A stretch of DNA of 45,964 nucleotides from Prevotella pallens ATCC 700821 (GTDB lineage: Bacteria > Bacteroidota > Bacteroidia > Bacteroidales > Bacteroidaceae). The translations under genes were made by a program, and so were the position numbers. The stretch's first letter is position 1; each line of letters begins with the position of its first letter. Below the pieces are notes generated by a model. It did no database searches. It was not told the DNA's origin and was given only the letters and a program-made list of their open reading frames with translations. The stretch lies in NCBI RefSeq assembly GCF_000220255.1, contig NZ_GL982513.1, positions 184,219 to 230,182 on the forward strand, in the 5' to 3' direction. Positions 26,710 through 35,736 of this stretch are shown in pieces.

Positions 26710-28518
26710 TTATTCTTCGTACATACTTTCTATAACGTCCTTATAGTTCTTATAAACTATTGGGCGACGCAGTTTTAATGTATTTGTTAGCTCTCCATTC
26801 TCTGCTGAAAAATGGTGTGGTAATAGTGTAAAGCGTTTTATTTGTTCGTATGGAGCAAGCAATTGCAACAACGTAGCTATACGTTCTTTCATCATTTTGT
26901 TTACTTGTAGATTGCTACAAAGAGCTTCTCGACTATCATAATCTATATTAAAGTCTTTCGCCCACTCCTCTAAAACTCTAAATTCGGGTACTATAAGTGC
27001 TGAAACATATTTGCGTTGGTCGGCAATAATAGCTACTTGATCGATAAACTTATCTACTAAGAGCAACCCTTCTATCATTTGTGGTGCAATATATTTGCCG
27101 TTCGATGTTTTAAAAAGGTCTTTTATGCGCTCTTTCAGATACAGTTCTCCGTCTTTAAGATACCCAGAATCGCCTGTACGGAAGTAGCCATCGGCAGTAA
27201 AAGCAGTTTCGTTTATGTGCTCACGATGGTAATATCCAGGGGTAATAGTAGGACCTTTCAGCAATATTTCATCGTTTTCGCCTATTTTTATCTGTAGTCC
27301 TTCTATTGGTCTTCCCACTGAACCCACTGTAAAAGCCTTTCCACGATGGTCGCAACTAACTGTAGCCACACTCTCTGTAAGGCCATAACCCACCAACATA
27401 TCAAGACCTATGCTATGTACAAATGTTTCAACTTCGGGCGAAACGTATGCACCTGCTGTTGGAAAGAAATTTGGATTGGTTAAACCTAACTGTTTACGAA
27501 CCAATGCAAGAACTGTTTTATTTAAGAGTTTATACTCTAACTGTAGACTTAAAGGAGGACGTTTGCCCCGTCCAAGATACATTACATTGTGTTTGCGCCC
27601 TACTTCTAATGCGTGTTCAAATACTTTTCGCTGTACAGCACTTGCATTTTCTATTTTTTCTTTCACTGCTATATAAACCTTTTCCCAGAAGCGTGGCACC
27701 GAAGCCATACAAGTTGGGTGGGTTTCTCGCATACTTTCTTGAATTTCTTTTGGATATGTGTTCACTATCAATTCACCACCGTTGCCTAATACTAAATAAG
27801 CAAAGGCTCTTTCAAAGACATGTGCAAAGGGTAAAAAGTCAATTGATCTATCTTTATCTGTAACAGGTACACATTTACTATTAGCAATCATTGCAGCATT
27901 ATACATACCGTGTGTAAGTATAACGCCTTTACTCTCGCCTGTTGTACCACTAGTATATAAAATGTTACAGATATCGTTATCGTTTGCCTCTGCCCATCGT
28001 TTTTCTACTTCTGATTGGCGTGGAAATCCTTCGCCAAGTTTTAAAAAATCTTCAAAAAAGATAGCATGCGGATCGTGAGAACTTATGCGTACACTTGGGT
28101 CGAAAATAATAATACGTTCTAATGTTGGGCAAAGTGGAAGTATACGATGTGCTTTATCGTATTGTTCTTGCTCGCCAACAAAAACAAAACGAACGCTCGC
28201 ATCTTGTATCATATACTGTATTTGCTGTTCAGAACTTGATGCATAGAATGGAATTGTGGTTACACGAACACCATAAGCACCAAAATCTGTATAAAGATAT
28301 TGTATACAATTCTGTGCGAATACGGCAATTTTCTCTTGTGATTTCAGTCCTAAGTTTATTAAAGCATTAGAAACTTGCTTTACGCGCATAGAAAATTGGT
28401 TCCACGATACCGTTTTCCATTCTAAACTTCCAAAATGTCTAAAAGTTATAACGGGCTTTGTTCCATATTTTTTTGCTTGCTCGTGTATAAGCACAGCGTA
28501 GTGATATTTTGCCAGCAT
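26710..28518 (-). CDS. Long-chain acyl-CoA synthetase (AMP-forming)
   Basis: The 602-residue enzyme activates fatty acids with ATP and CoA. The family motifs are present: NILYTSGTTGESKGVILTH near residue 187, GYGLTES near 378, and the hinge region YFRTGDSGYLKDGELYLKER near 455 with DLFKTSNGKYIAP after it. Substrate chain length is not readable from sequence. No membrane segment or signal peptide is seen. TATTTTTG on the minus strand at 28571-28578 may be its -7 box, about 50 bp upstream. prfB follows after 30 bp. Confidence 0.92.
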   Translation of the reverse strand: MLAKYHYAVLIHEQAKKYGTKPVITFRHFGSLEWKTVSWNQFSMRVKQVSNALINLGLKSQEKIAVFAQNCIQYLYTDFGAYGVRVTTIPFYASSSEQQIQYMIQDASVRFVFVGEQEQYDKAHRILPLCPTLERIIIFDPSVRISSHDPHAIFFEDFLKLGEGFPRQSEVEKRWAEANDNDICNILYTSGTTGESKGVILTHGMYNAAMIANSKCVPVTDKDRSIDFLPFAHVFERAFAYLVLGNGGELIVNTYPKEIQESMRETHPTCMASVPRFWEKVYIAVKEKIENASAVQRKVFEHALEVGRKHNVMYLGRGKRPPLSLQLEYKLLNKTVLALVRKQLGLTNPNFFPTAGAYVSPEVETFVHSIGLDMLVGYGLTESVATVSCDHRGKAFTVGSVGRPIEGLQIKIGENDEILLKGPTITPGYYHREHINETAFTADGYFRTGDSGYLKDGELYLKERIKDLFKTSNGKYIAPQMIEGLLLVDKFIDQVAIIADQRKYVSALIVPEFRVLEEWAKDFNIDYDSREALCSNLQVNKMMKERIATLLQLLAPYEQIKRFTLLPHHFSAENGELTNTLKLRRPIVYKNYKDVIESMYEE

Positions 28519-28708
28519 AGTTCTTATTTCTTTTTACGAATACGATTTTTCGTATGCCGTATACATAATGCAAAAATAGTAAATTTAAGTCATATAAGGA
28601 AATTATTTTAAGGTTATTATTATTTTATACACACCTCTATTAGGTGAAAACAGAACAATAAAACCGAAGAAAAGTGTAACTATTGCTTTAACAAGATAGA
28701 TATTATTA

Positions 28709-28739
28709 AGAAAAGCAACATTAAATATGCTGCTTTTCT
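28709..28739 (-). terminator. Terminator of the outer-membrane beta-barrel gene
   Basis: AGAAAAGCA and TGCTTTTCT arms (28709-28717, 28731-28739), extended inward with one mismatch, enclose a short AT loop just after the minus-strand gene ending at 28746. The T-rich arm end suits an intrinsic terminator. The rest of 28519-28745 is AT-rich without a gene. Confidence 0.6.
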
Positions 28740-28745
28740 ATTTGT

Positions 28746-30875
28746 TTACATTATTCCCGTATCGGTATCTTTGTGCTGATTATGTTCTTTCTTATTCTGT
28801 TTTCTATGTCCAAACTCTAAATTCCACGACAAATTGAAGGTTAAAAAATTGCCCATATCACGGTTACGCTGCACTATATTTTTCGTTACATAGCAATTTA
28901 ATATGTGCGAATGTAAGTCCTTGTGGTGTTGAGTAAATGGATTATTAATGTAAAGCGATAGCTGTAAATTGCCCAACCGATAGCTACTGCCTACATAAAT
29001 ATTACTTCCGTTGTGCGCAAGTGTTTCTCCTTCGTTGAATTTCCACCCGTTATCGGCATACGCTGTAAGTGTCCAACGCCCTAAATATGCCTGTATACTG
29101 GCTTGAAAATTGAATGTTGTTAAACTATGCTTATAGTCGTCGCCTTCGTTAATGAAGCGATAGAGTGCTCCAACCAATGTTGTTTCGAGCACATCGGGTA
29201 TGATTTTAATGTTGAAAGCATCTGAAATGCTGAACATTTCTATGCGTTTCTGGTTGGCTTGCATATAATAAAACTCATTGTTGGCATTACGAACGTATTT
29301 AGACATATTGGGATTGGTATTCAATCGCCAAAAGAAATCAACCAAATTATAGAAACGTGGGCGCACATAACTTATATTTACTATTTGCTGAACAACCTTA
29401 TTTGGCTCTATATTAGGATTTCCAACACGCCATTCGCGACTGTTTTCTCTGATTTTAGTATTACTAATCATTGCCATACGCGATATATGTTCGAAGATTT
29501 CAAAACTATATCGCACCGATAATGCTTGCGTAACAGAATAGTTTAAACTAAGTTTAGGGCGAAAAAGCCAATAGTTATATTTATCGGTGGCTTGTTTGTA
29601 GCCTGCATTTGTGGCTCCAATGCCAAAAACATAACCCAATTTTTGCCAATTTCCTTTTATTTCCGAGAACATATATAAGGTAGAATAATTCATCTTATTA
29701 AACGATTTTACATCGCCAATATACTCGTTTCGTATATATTTCAACATACTATTTATACCTGCCGATATGGTAAAAGGGCGCAATTGGTGTTCGTAAATAA
29801 GCTCAGAATATAACGAACGCATTTGTCCATCTACATTATATATATAAGGTGAAACTTCTTTTAGATAGTTGTTTGCCTTTGTTCCAATTGTTGTACCCAC
29901 TATATTGGCTGTAATGTTGTTACTTTTGCCCAACTTTCTATAGTAGTAAAGGTCGAGAACTGGCGAAAAACTACGTTCAGAATTGCGACTTTCCGAGAGG
30001 AAATTACCTTCGGGTGTAAACATTTGATATGTTTTATCGTTGTTAAGACTATGATTAAAGTCGTTCGATAAACTTGCTTGAAACACGTAAGACAATGCTG
30101 AATCGGCAAGATTATACTTTAATTGAAGCCCATTTCTAACCGTACGATTACGGCTCGATAAGTCGTTTCGCGCAATATAATAAGATGTATTGTTGCTTAA
30201 TTGATAGTTAGCCTCTTCTTTAGTTCTGCTTCCTTTGAAGTCTTGATAATTAAAAGAATAGGAAAACGAAAGTTCCGAATTGCCTCTATTAAATTTTATA
30301 AATGCTGTGTTATCGCTACTTTTTGTTGTTAAAGCATTGTTTAAGTCTATGCCAATTGCCCCTCCTTGTTTGCTTTTTGCGGTACGAATGTTTAGCACAT
30401 AGCCCACATTTTCGCCATAACGAACACCAGGATTATCTATAAATTCAATGTTTTTCACCAGTTTTGGATTCATATTTATCAATTCTGTCTTTGTTGCTAT
30501 CACGCCATTAATACGAATTTGCACATCGCCATTGTTATTTAATGCTGTTATTGTATGCATTGTTTCGTTTATTCTGATACGTGGCAAACTGAGTTTTGCC
30601 AACAAACTGTATCCGTTTGTAGAACTATTGCGTTGCGTTTTCGATGGAAAAATAAGTTGTCCGTCGGGTTTTTGTATCACTCTTGTTGCTTCTATTGTTA
30701 CGCCAGATAGTTTTACGGGCTTTTCGTTCTTATTTGTTTGCACCGTGTCGCTAACTTCTTTCTGTGTAAAATTGTGCTGCAAACACACTGCATTAAACGA
30801 AAAAGCGTGAACACATAAAACATATTGCCCAGCCATAACAATTAAAAATAAAGTAAAAAATCGTTTCATTGTCAT
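28746..30875 (-). CDS. Outer-membrane beta-barrel protein, TonB-receptor-like (OMP_b-brl_3 type)
   Basis: The 709-residue protein has a signal peptide (hydrophobic about 6-25), a short linker with VKLSGVTIEATRVIQKPDG (about 54-72) in place of a full carboxypeptidase-like domain, a plug (about 75-175; ITALNNNGDVQIRINGV, IDNPGVRYGENVGYVLNI) and a long barrel typical of the OMP_b-brl_3 group. An equally good start is Met3 (30869). Ligand unknown. The next gene upstream on the same strand is a membrane-spanning winged-helix regulator, a pairing seen often in Bacteroidota and suggesting that the regulator controls this protein. TAACTTTG at 30945-30952 (minus strand) may be its -7 box. Confidence 0.85.
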   Translation of the reverse strand: MTMKRFFTLFLIVMAGQYVLCVHAFSFNAVCLQHNFTQKEVSDTVQTNKNEKPVKLSGVTIEATRVIQKPDGQLIFPSKTQRNSSTNGYSLLAKLSLPRIRINETMHTITALNNNGDVQIRINGVIATKTELINMNPKLVKNIEFIDNPGVRYGENVGYVLNIRTAKSKQGGAIGIDLNNALTTKSSDNTAFIKFNRGNSELSFSYSFNYQDFKGSRTKEEANYQLSNNTSYYIARNDLSSRNRTVRNGLQLKYNLADSALSYVFQASLSNDFNHSLNNDKTYQMFTPEGNFLSESRNSERSFSPVLDLYYYRKLGKSNNITANIVGTTIGTKANNYLKEVSPYIYNVDGQMRSLYSELIYEHQLRPFTISAGINSMLKYIRNEYIGDVKSFNKMNYSTLYMFSEIKGNWQKLGYVFGIGATNAGYKQATDKYNYWLFRPKLSLNYSVTQALSVRYSFEIFEHISRMAMISNTKIRENSREWRVGNPNIEPNKVVQQIVNISYVRPRFYNLVDFFWRLNTNPNMSKYVRNANNEFYYMQANQKRIEMFSISDAFNIKIIPDVLETTLVGALYRFINEGDDYKHSLTTFNFQASIQAYLGRWTLTAYADNGWKFNEGETLAHNGSNIYVGSSYRLGNLQLSLYINNPFTQHHKDLHSHILNCYVTKNIVQRNRDMGNFLTFNLSWNLEFGHRKQNKKEHNQHKDTDTGIM

Positions 30876-31260
30876 TCAATAAATTTAGTTTCGCTCCTTT
30901 GCTTCATATTGCAGCATTGCAACGATAGGTTATAGTTTATTAGACAAAGTTAGATTGAACAACAAAAAATAGGGTAAAATATGGCTGACAAGTGTCTGAC
31001 ATCTTACTGAAACGTAACCAACATAGCCTATTTTGCTATTTTAGAAGAATAAATACTTAACAACGAAACCTTATTTTATAGACACGAAAAAGATAATAAA
31101 TTTGTAAACGCCTTATTAAAACAATAATATTCTTTAATGGGCTATCTATGCAATATTCTGCAAAGTGCCTATATTCAACACAAAATAGATGTTCGTGCTA
31201 TACAAAAAATATATACATCAGTTTCTTATGCTATATTTTTGCAAAATTGTAGCATTTTTC
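30876..31260. other. Intergenic region upstream of the beta-barrel gene
   Basis: This stretch of 385 bp is AT-rich, with no gene recognised. The only clear signal is the minus-strand TAACTTTG at 30945-30952. It could hold an operator for the neighbouring winged-helix regulator, but no repeated site was found by eye. Confidence 0.4.
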
Positions 31261-31995
31261 TTATTGTTTTTCTAAACGATAATCGCCACCTCGTTCGGTA
31301 ACAATATTCAAACCAGCATATTTTTTTAGCACTGGTTTTATACGTCTAATAAGTGTATAAAGCGTTTCGGTTGCATCGGGTTTCTTTGGCCAAAGTGCAT
31401 CGCAAATGGTTTGTTTAGACAATTTATAGTCGGCAGAAGCAACAAAAAGCTGCATAAGTTGTTGTTGCATAGGAGTAAAAGGAACTGGCATTTGCTTTAT
31501 ATTATAGAACATTTGCCTATTGTTTGAATAGATTAAACTATTTAAAACAAGTGTGCCTAAACTATGTTTGCGCAACCAATAAACCGAACTGGCAAGCCAA
31601 ACGAGGGATAAAAACAAGAGAAAAGCAGTAGAACGCTGGTTAGAAAGTCCGTAAATGGTGAAAAGAGAACAAGTTGCATACGACTGGAGAATAATATTTC
31701 TGTTGTTGTTTCTTACCCATTTCATAGGCTTACTGCATAGTGTTTTTGGTGTATTGTTAAGTGCATAAGTTACAAACGACTCGTTTCGGAGCACATCTAT
31801 CTTTAAATTTTTGCGATAGTTTATAATAGTATCGGGCGTTATCCAGGCTTCTTGCTGTTCAGAAAGCGTTAATGCTAATGCGCGATTCATATCGTTTACA
31901 ATCATTTTCTTTGTATGGTTGTAACTATTTATACTTGTAAATACCGACGACAATACTAATGTAAGGAACACAATAACAGCTGTATATGGTTTCAT
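31261..31995 (-). CDS. Membrane-anchored winged-helix (OmpR/PhoB-type) one-component regulator
   Basis: The 244-residue protein has an N-terminal membrane segment (about 5-23), a putative periplasmic region (about 24-120), a second membrane segment (about 123-142) and a cytoplasmic C-terminal winged helix (about 170-244; MQQQLMQLFVASADYKLSKQ, TICDALWPKKPDATETLYTL, VTERGGDYRLEKQ). Two membrane passes with a periplasmic loop make it a sensor-regulator in one chain, like CadC with reversed domain order. TATCTTTG at 32021-32028 (minus strand) is a probable -7 box. The beta-barrel gene downstream is the likely target. Confidence 0.8.
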   Translation of the reverse strand: MKPYTAVIVFLTLVLSSVFTSINSYNHTKKMIVNDMNRALALTLSEQQEAWITPDTIINYRKNLKIDVLRNESFVTYALNNTPKTLCSKPMKWVRNNNRNIILQSYATCSLFTIYGLSNQRSTAFLLFLSLVWLASSVYWLRKHSLGTLVLNSLIYSNNRQMFYNIKQMPVPFTPMQQQLMQLFVASADYKLSKQTICDALWPKKPDATETLYTLIRRIKPVLKKYAGLNIVTERGGDYRLEKQ

Positions 31996-32143
31996 AAGCT
32001 CAATTTAATGTTTACAAAAGCAAAGATACTAAATATTTTTAATATCATAGTTTGGCAATTATATTATTTTTTTGAAGAGTAGTGCGCCTTTTGGTAGGTA
32101 TATATATTAGCCATATAAAAACACATAACAGAAGGAGGAAATT

Positions 32144-32195
32144 ATTAATAAGAAAATAAAATTTTTTAATTACAGTTTTTTATTTTCTTATTAAT
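32144..32195. repeat. Perfect 18-bp inverted repeat
   Basis: Arms ATTAATAAGAAAATAAAA (32144-32161) and its exact reverse complement (32178-32195) enclose a 16-base loop. It lies between two divergently transcribed genes and far from both, so it is not an obvious terminator. Confidence 0.75.
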
Positions 32196-32494
32196 ATTTG
32201 CATAGGTTTTAATTACAAAATTTTAGAAGTATATTACACACTCTTTAAACAAACAGTTGTTTAGGCTTGGGCTGTTTTTGCTTTATTGTTGTATTAGCAT
32301 TTTGGCATCTTTTTATTTACGTTTATTATAAGGTGCATAACAATTGAAACGTGAAAGAATAAAAAAACTATTTATGTGGAATGTGCTAAATGTAGAGCCG
32401 TTTTTATTTTGCAGAACATATCTATTATTTTTTCGTATTAAACTATTAATCAATATAAAATATTAACCCATTAACATTTTTTAGCGTGCTAAGA

Positions 32495-32525
32495 TTGTTG
32501 TTATTACGAATTAATCGTAAATTTG
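32495..32525 (+). promoter_or_regulatory. Promoter of the blaI-like / M56 operon
   Basis: TTG (32495-32497) and TAAATTTG (32518-32525), 20 bp apart, precede the BlaI-like start by 27 bp. BlaI proteins often repress their own operon, so an operator probably overlaps here (inference). Confidence 0.6.
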
Positions 32526-32552
32526 CAGCAACCTATAGAATAAAATTCGAAT

Positions 32553-32921
32553 ATGGAAAAGCTAACAAAACAAGAAGAAGAGGTTATGTTGCAAGTATGG
32601 CGACTTAACAATTGTACAATAAAAGATATTTTGCAGCAATTAGAAGAGCCTAAACCACCCTACACTACTATTGCTTCGGTAATGAACAATTTGAAACGCA
32701 AAGGGTATTTAGTGGCAAAACAACATGGTTTGGTATATCATTTCACACCAAAAATAGCTCAAACAGATTATAAATCAGACTTTATGAGCAACTTTGTAGG
32801 CAACTATTTTAAAAATTCGTTTCGCGAAATGGTATCGTTTTTCGCAAAAAAAGATAAGATTTCGCCAGAGGACTTGAGAGATATTATTAGCGAAATTGAA
32901 AAAGGAAAAGATACTGAATAA
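32553..32921 (+). CDS. BlaI/MecI-family transcriptional repressor
   Basis: The 122-residue winged-helix protein begins MEKLTKQEEEVMLQVWRLNN and continues with the recognition part PPYTTIASVMNNLKRKGYLV (about 35-54) and a C-terminal dimer helix (about 90-120; DLRDIISEIEKGK). The family represses target operons until cleaved after signalling by a BlaR1-like membrane protease, which is encoded 82 bp downstream. No beta-lactamase or PBP2a gene is present. Confidence 0.92.
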   Translation: MEKLTKQEEEVMLQVWRLNNCTIKDILQQLEEPKPPYTTIASVMNNLKRKGYLVAKQHGLVYHFTPKIAQTDYKSDFMSNFVGNYFKNSFREMVSFFAKKDKISPEDLRDIISEIEKGKDTE

Positions 32922-33003
32922 AACAGAAATGGTGCAAAAATAGTTTTTTTAGAAGTATTTTAAAACATAGTTAGAAAAACGTTGAACTTAAAATATAACG
33001 AAT

Positions 33004-34440
33004 ATGACGATGTATTTTCTAAAACTAAACATTGCCTTAATAGTGCTCCTTGGTTTTTATAAACTTATGTTTTCTGGCGATACATTTTTCTCGCTACGTA
33101 GGGCAACACTTATAGGAATATACATTGTTGCAATGTTGGTGCCAGAGCTAAATTGCTTGGAATGGATAAACAAAAATGTGGAAATAACATCAATAGCAAA
33201 CCAATATGCAACCTTTATTTTGCCAACCGTTACCATAACACCAAATAAGATAAATGCAACGAACTGGGAAACTATAGCATTAACCATATATAATATGGTG
33301 GTTTGCGTGTTATTGGTGCGTTTCTTTTGTCAGTTAATTTCCATTATAAAACTTAGAAACAAATGTAGAACAGCCAATATAAATGGAGTAAAAGTATATT
33401 TGTTAGAAAACAACGAAGGTCCATTTTCGTTTTTCAACTGGATTTTTATCAATCCATCAAAACACAATACACAACAAACACACGAGATAATAAAACACGA
33501 ATTAACGCATTGCAAACAATGGCACTCCGTAGATATTCTATTTACAGAACTGTTTTCTACCATTTTTTGGATAAATCCGTTTGTTTGGTTGCTTAAACGC
33601 GAAGTAAGATTAAACCTTGAATATCTTGCCGACAACAATGTTTTAACCAGTGGAGCAAACAAAAAAGAATATCAATACCATTTGCTTGTATTGACATACC
33701 AAAAGAATGTAGCTACTATTTCAAATAATTTTAATGTTTTACCCCTTAAAAAGCGTATAGAAATGATGAACAAAGAAAGAACAAAACAAATAGCAAAAGC
33801 AAAGTATGCACTTTATATTCCGTTGATAGCAACTCTATTAATAGTGAGCAACATAGAAACAGTTGCACGTAATATAGCCAATGTTGCAAAAACAATAGGA
33901 AATAAGAATGTTGAACAAAAAAAGATAGCAAATTTAGCATCGGGCAAAAAAGTAACAAAAAGGCAAAAGAACCAAAAACGTGTGCAACATACAGGACAAA
34001 CAGCTTGTACGAATAGAAAAACAGAAATACAAACAACCAATAACAGGGAAGAAATGGTTGCTAAAAAAGTAGAGAATACGGCAGAAATTGCAACAAACAA
34101 CCCTACACAACAACAAACAAAAAGAACACCAAAGAAAATTTATGAAGCCATAGACAATATGCCTACATTTAATGGAAACCTTAATCAGTGGTTAGCACTG
34201 AATTTAAATTACCCAATAGAAGCTGTAGAAAAGAAACAACAAGGAAAGGTTATTCTGGAATTTGTTGTATCTGAATATGGTGAAATTTTAGAACCAAAAG
34301 TTATTCGTTCGGTTTCGCCAATACTCGACAAAGAGGCAATTCGTACAATATTGGCAATGCCTAAATGGAATCCGGGTAAACTTAATGGAAAACCAGTTGC
34401 TGTGCGCTATATGCTACCAATTACATTTAAACTAAACTAA
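33004..34440 (+). CDS. BlaR1-type M56 metallopeptidase with C-terminal TonB domain
   Basis: The 478-residue inner-membrane protein has about four membrane segments in residues 6-200 with a zinc-site HELTH (165-169) and a downstream EYLAD (Glu206), the M56 pattern. A further hydrophobic stretch is near 268-284. A long Lys/Gln/Thr-rich linker (about 290-375) leads to a TonB-like C-terminal domain (about 385-478; QGKVILEFVVSEYGEI, WNPGKLNGKPVAVRYMLPI). This fusion is common in Bacteroidota and replaces the penicillin-sensing domain of classical BlaR1, so the signal is unlikely to be a beta-lactam. It pairs with the BlaI-like repressor upstream. Confidence 0.92.
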   Translation: MTMYFLKLNIALIVLLGFYKLMFSGDTFFSLRRATLIGIYIVAMLVPELNCLEWINKNVEITSIANQYATFILPTVTITPNKINATNWETIALTIYNMVVCVLLVRFFCQLISIIKLRNKCRTANINGVKVYLLENNEGPFSFFNWIFINPSKHNTQQTHEIIKHELTHCKQWHSVDILFTELFSTIFWINPFVWLLKREVRLNLEYLADNNVLTSGANKKEYQYHLLVLTYQKNVATISNNFNVLPLKKRIEMMNKERTKQIAKAKYALYIPLIATLLIVSNIETVARNIANVAKTIGNKNVEQKKIANLASGKKVTKRQKNQKRVQHTGQTACTNRKTEIQTTNNREEMVAKKVENTAEIATNNPTQQQTKRTPKKIYEAIDNMPTFNGNLNQWLALNLNYPIEAVEKKQQGKVILEFVVSEYGEILEPKVIRSVSPILDKEAIRTILAMPKWNPGKLNGKPVAVRYMLPITFKLN

Positions 34441-34469
34441 AAGTAAATAGTGTATAGTTAAAAAAATAG

Positions 34470-34508
34470 TTTTCGTGAGGCTGCATTTGTTTAAAAGCCT
34501 CACGAAAA
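34470..34508 (+). terminator. Terminator after the M56 peptidase gene
   Basis: Perfect 13-bp arms (TTTTCGTGAGGCT at 34470-34482 and AGCCTCACGAAAA at 34496-34508) with a 13-base loop lie 29 bases past the stop. No long T-run follows, so some readthrough into the TPR gene is possible. Confidence 0.6.
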
Positions 34509-34553
34509 TAAATAGACAAATTTTTTAGTTCATTGTTTCATAAAACTGTTTAT

Positions 34554-35495
34554 ATGCAAAAGCAAATTCTACTTTTTGCTGTCGTTTGTTGCATTTGTCT
34601 ACATACAATGGCACAAAACTGCCAACAGCTTATTGAAAAAGGCGATAGCTGTATGAAGGCATACAACTATTTTTGCGCCATTTCGCACTATAAACAAGCA
34701 CAAATGTTAGGCGACAATAACACAATACGTATGAAACTTGCCTCGTGTTACTATCTCCGTACGGCATATAAACAATGTGCAGATATGCTGAAAACAATTC
34801 CAGAAGACAGTCTTACTCACGATGCAATGCGCGAAATGTACTATGCACAGGGAGCAATGCAACAAACAACTCTACAAACTTATTGGGGAATGACACTTAT
34901 AGATAAGTTTCCAATGGACGGACATATAGTTGCCGACCTTATGAAATTATTTGTAAACCAAGAAGAAAGTAACCCTAATATGGCAGTTTTATACGGCGAA
35001 CGCTATTATAAAATAGATTCAAACAATGTGGAAGTAAACCGTGCGTTGGGCGAAGCTTATTTCTTAAATCGCAAATACGAGCAATGTATCGCTATATATA
35101 ATAAGGTATTTGCGGCAGGCGATACCACTTATAACGCACTTTATTATACAGCAGGAGCATACGAATATTTGGAAAAACTAGATTCGGCAGCCCTTTATTT
35201 TGCAAAAGCAGTGGAACGAAACCCGAAAATAGCAGTTGGAAACTACCGTTTGGGAGTTGTAGAAAACCAATTAGAACGCTACGATGCAGCCATAGAACAT
35301 TTAAAAACAGCCGCAACACTATACGAACCTAACAAAACAATTATGTTCGTGATATATAAAAATATGGGCGATGCCAAAAACAAGCTGAAACAATTTAAAG
35401 AAGCTTACCTTTATTGGGGCTACGCTCTGGCATATACCGACGATAAAGAACTAAAAGAAAAACGTTTGGAACTGAAAAAACAACTCAACCTCTAA
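34554..35495 (+). CDS. Secreted tetratricopeptide-repeat protein
   Basis: From Met at 34554 the protein has 313 residues with a signal peptide ending HTMAQ. The start seven codons upstream (34533) is less likely. At least four TPR-like units are visible (for example YNYFCAISHYKQAQMLGDNN, VNRALGEAYFLNRKYEQCIA, LYFAKAVERNPKIAVGNYRL and LERYDAAIEHLKTAATLYEP). It lies just after the BlaI/M56-TonB pair, a common neighbour in Bacteroidota, and may act in the periplasm as a protein scaffold for that signalling system (inference). Confidence 0.85.
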   Translation: MQKQILLFAVVCCICLHTMAQNCQQLIEKGDSCMKAYNYFCAISHYKQAQMLGDNNTIRMKLASCYYLRTAYKQCADMLKTIPEDSLTHDAMREMYYAQGAMQQTTLQTYWGMTLIDKFPMDGHIVADLMKLFVNQEESNPNMAVLYGERYYKIDSNNVEVNRALGEAYFLNRKYEQCIAIYNKVFAAGDTTYNALYYTAGAYEYLEKLDSAALYFAKAVERNPKIAVGNYRLGVVENQLERYDAAIEHLKTAATLYEPNKTIMFVIYKNMGDAKNKLKQFKEAYLYWGYALAYTDDKELKEKRLELKKQLNL

Positions 35496-35676
35496 GTCTC
35501 AGTATCTTGCCACAACACAATTTTTTATTTTCTAATATATCATCTCCCCGCTGAAACTAAAATACCCACCATAACAAAGTTCGTTTCCTGTTATGCTGTA
35601 ATATACTGTATTGAAATAGAATACAATGTGCAGAAAAATATGATACATATTTTACGACCGAAAGTATTATGCTTAC

Positions 35677-35709
35677 AAAAAAGGTGGAACAACATAGCGT
35701 TATTCCACC
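35677..35709 (-). terminator. Intrinsic terminator of the BspA-like gene
   Basis: On the minus strand GGTGGAATAA (35700-35709) pairs with its partner at 35683-35692 (one G-T), followed by TTTTTT (35677-35682). This is a clean intrinsic terminator 28 bases after the gene. The rest of 35496-35676 holds no gene. Confidence 0.85.
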
Positions 35710-35736
35710 GTAAAAAAATAATAATAGATACTTATG

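Larger units (their letters stand above)
31996..32552. other. Long AT-rich intergenic region with a palindrome and the blaI promoter
   Basis: No gene is visible in about 550 bp. It holds the -7 box of the leftward regulator (32021-32028), an orphan AGGAGG at about 32134-32139 not followed by a start codon, the palindrome at 32144-32195, and the rightward promoter at 32495-32525. Confidence 0.5.

Noticed and set aside
32553..34440. Beta-lactam resistance operon
   Set aside because: No beta-lactamase or PBP2a gene is present, and the protease carries a TonB domain in place of a penicillin sensor.
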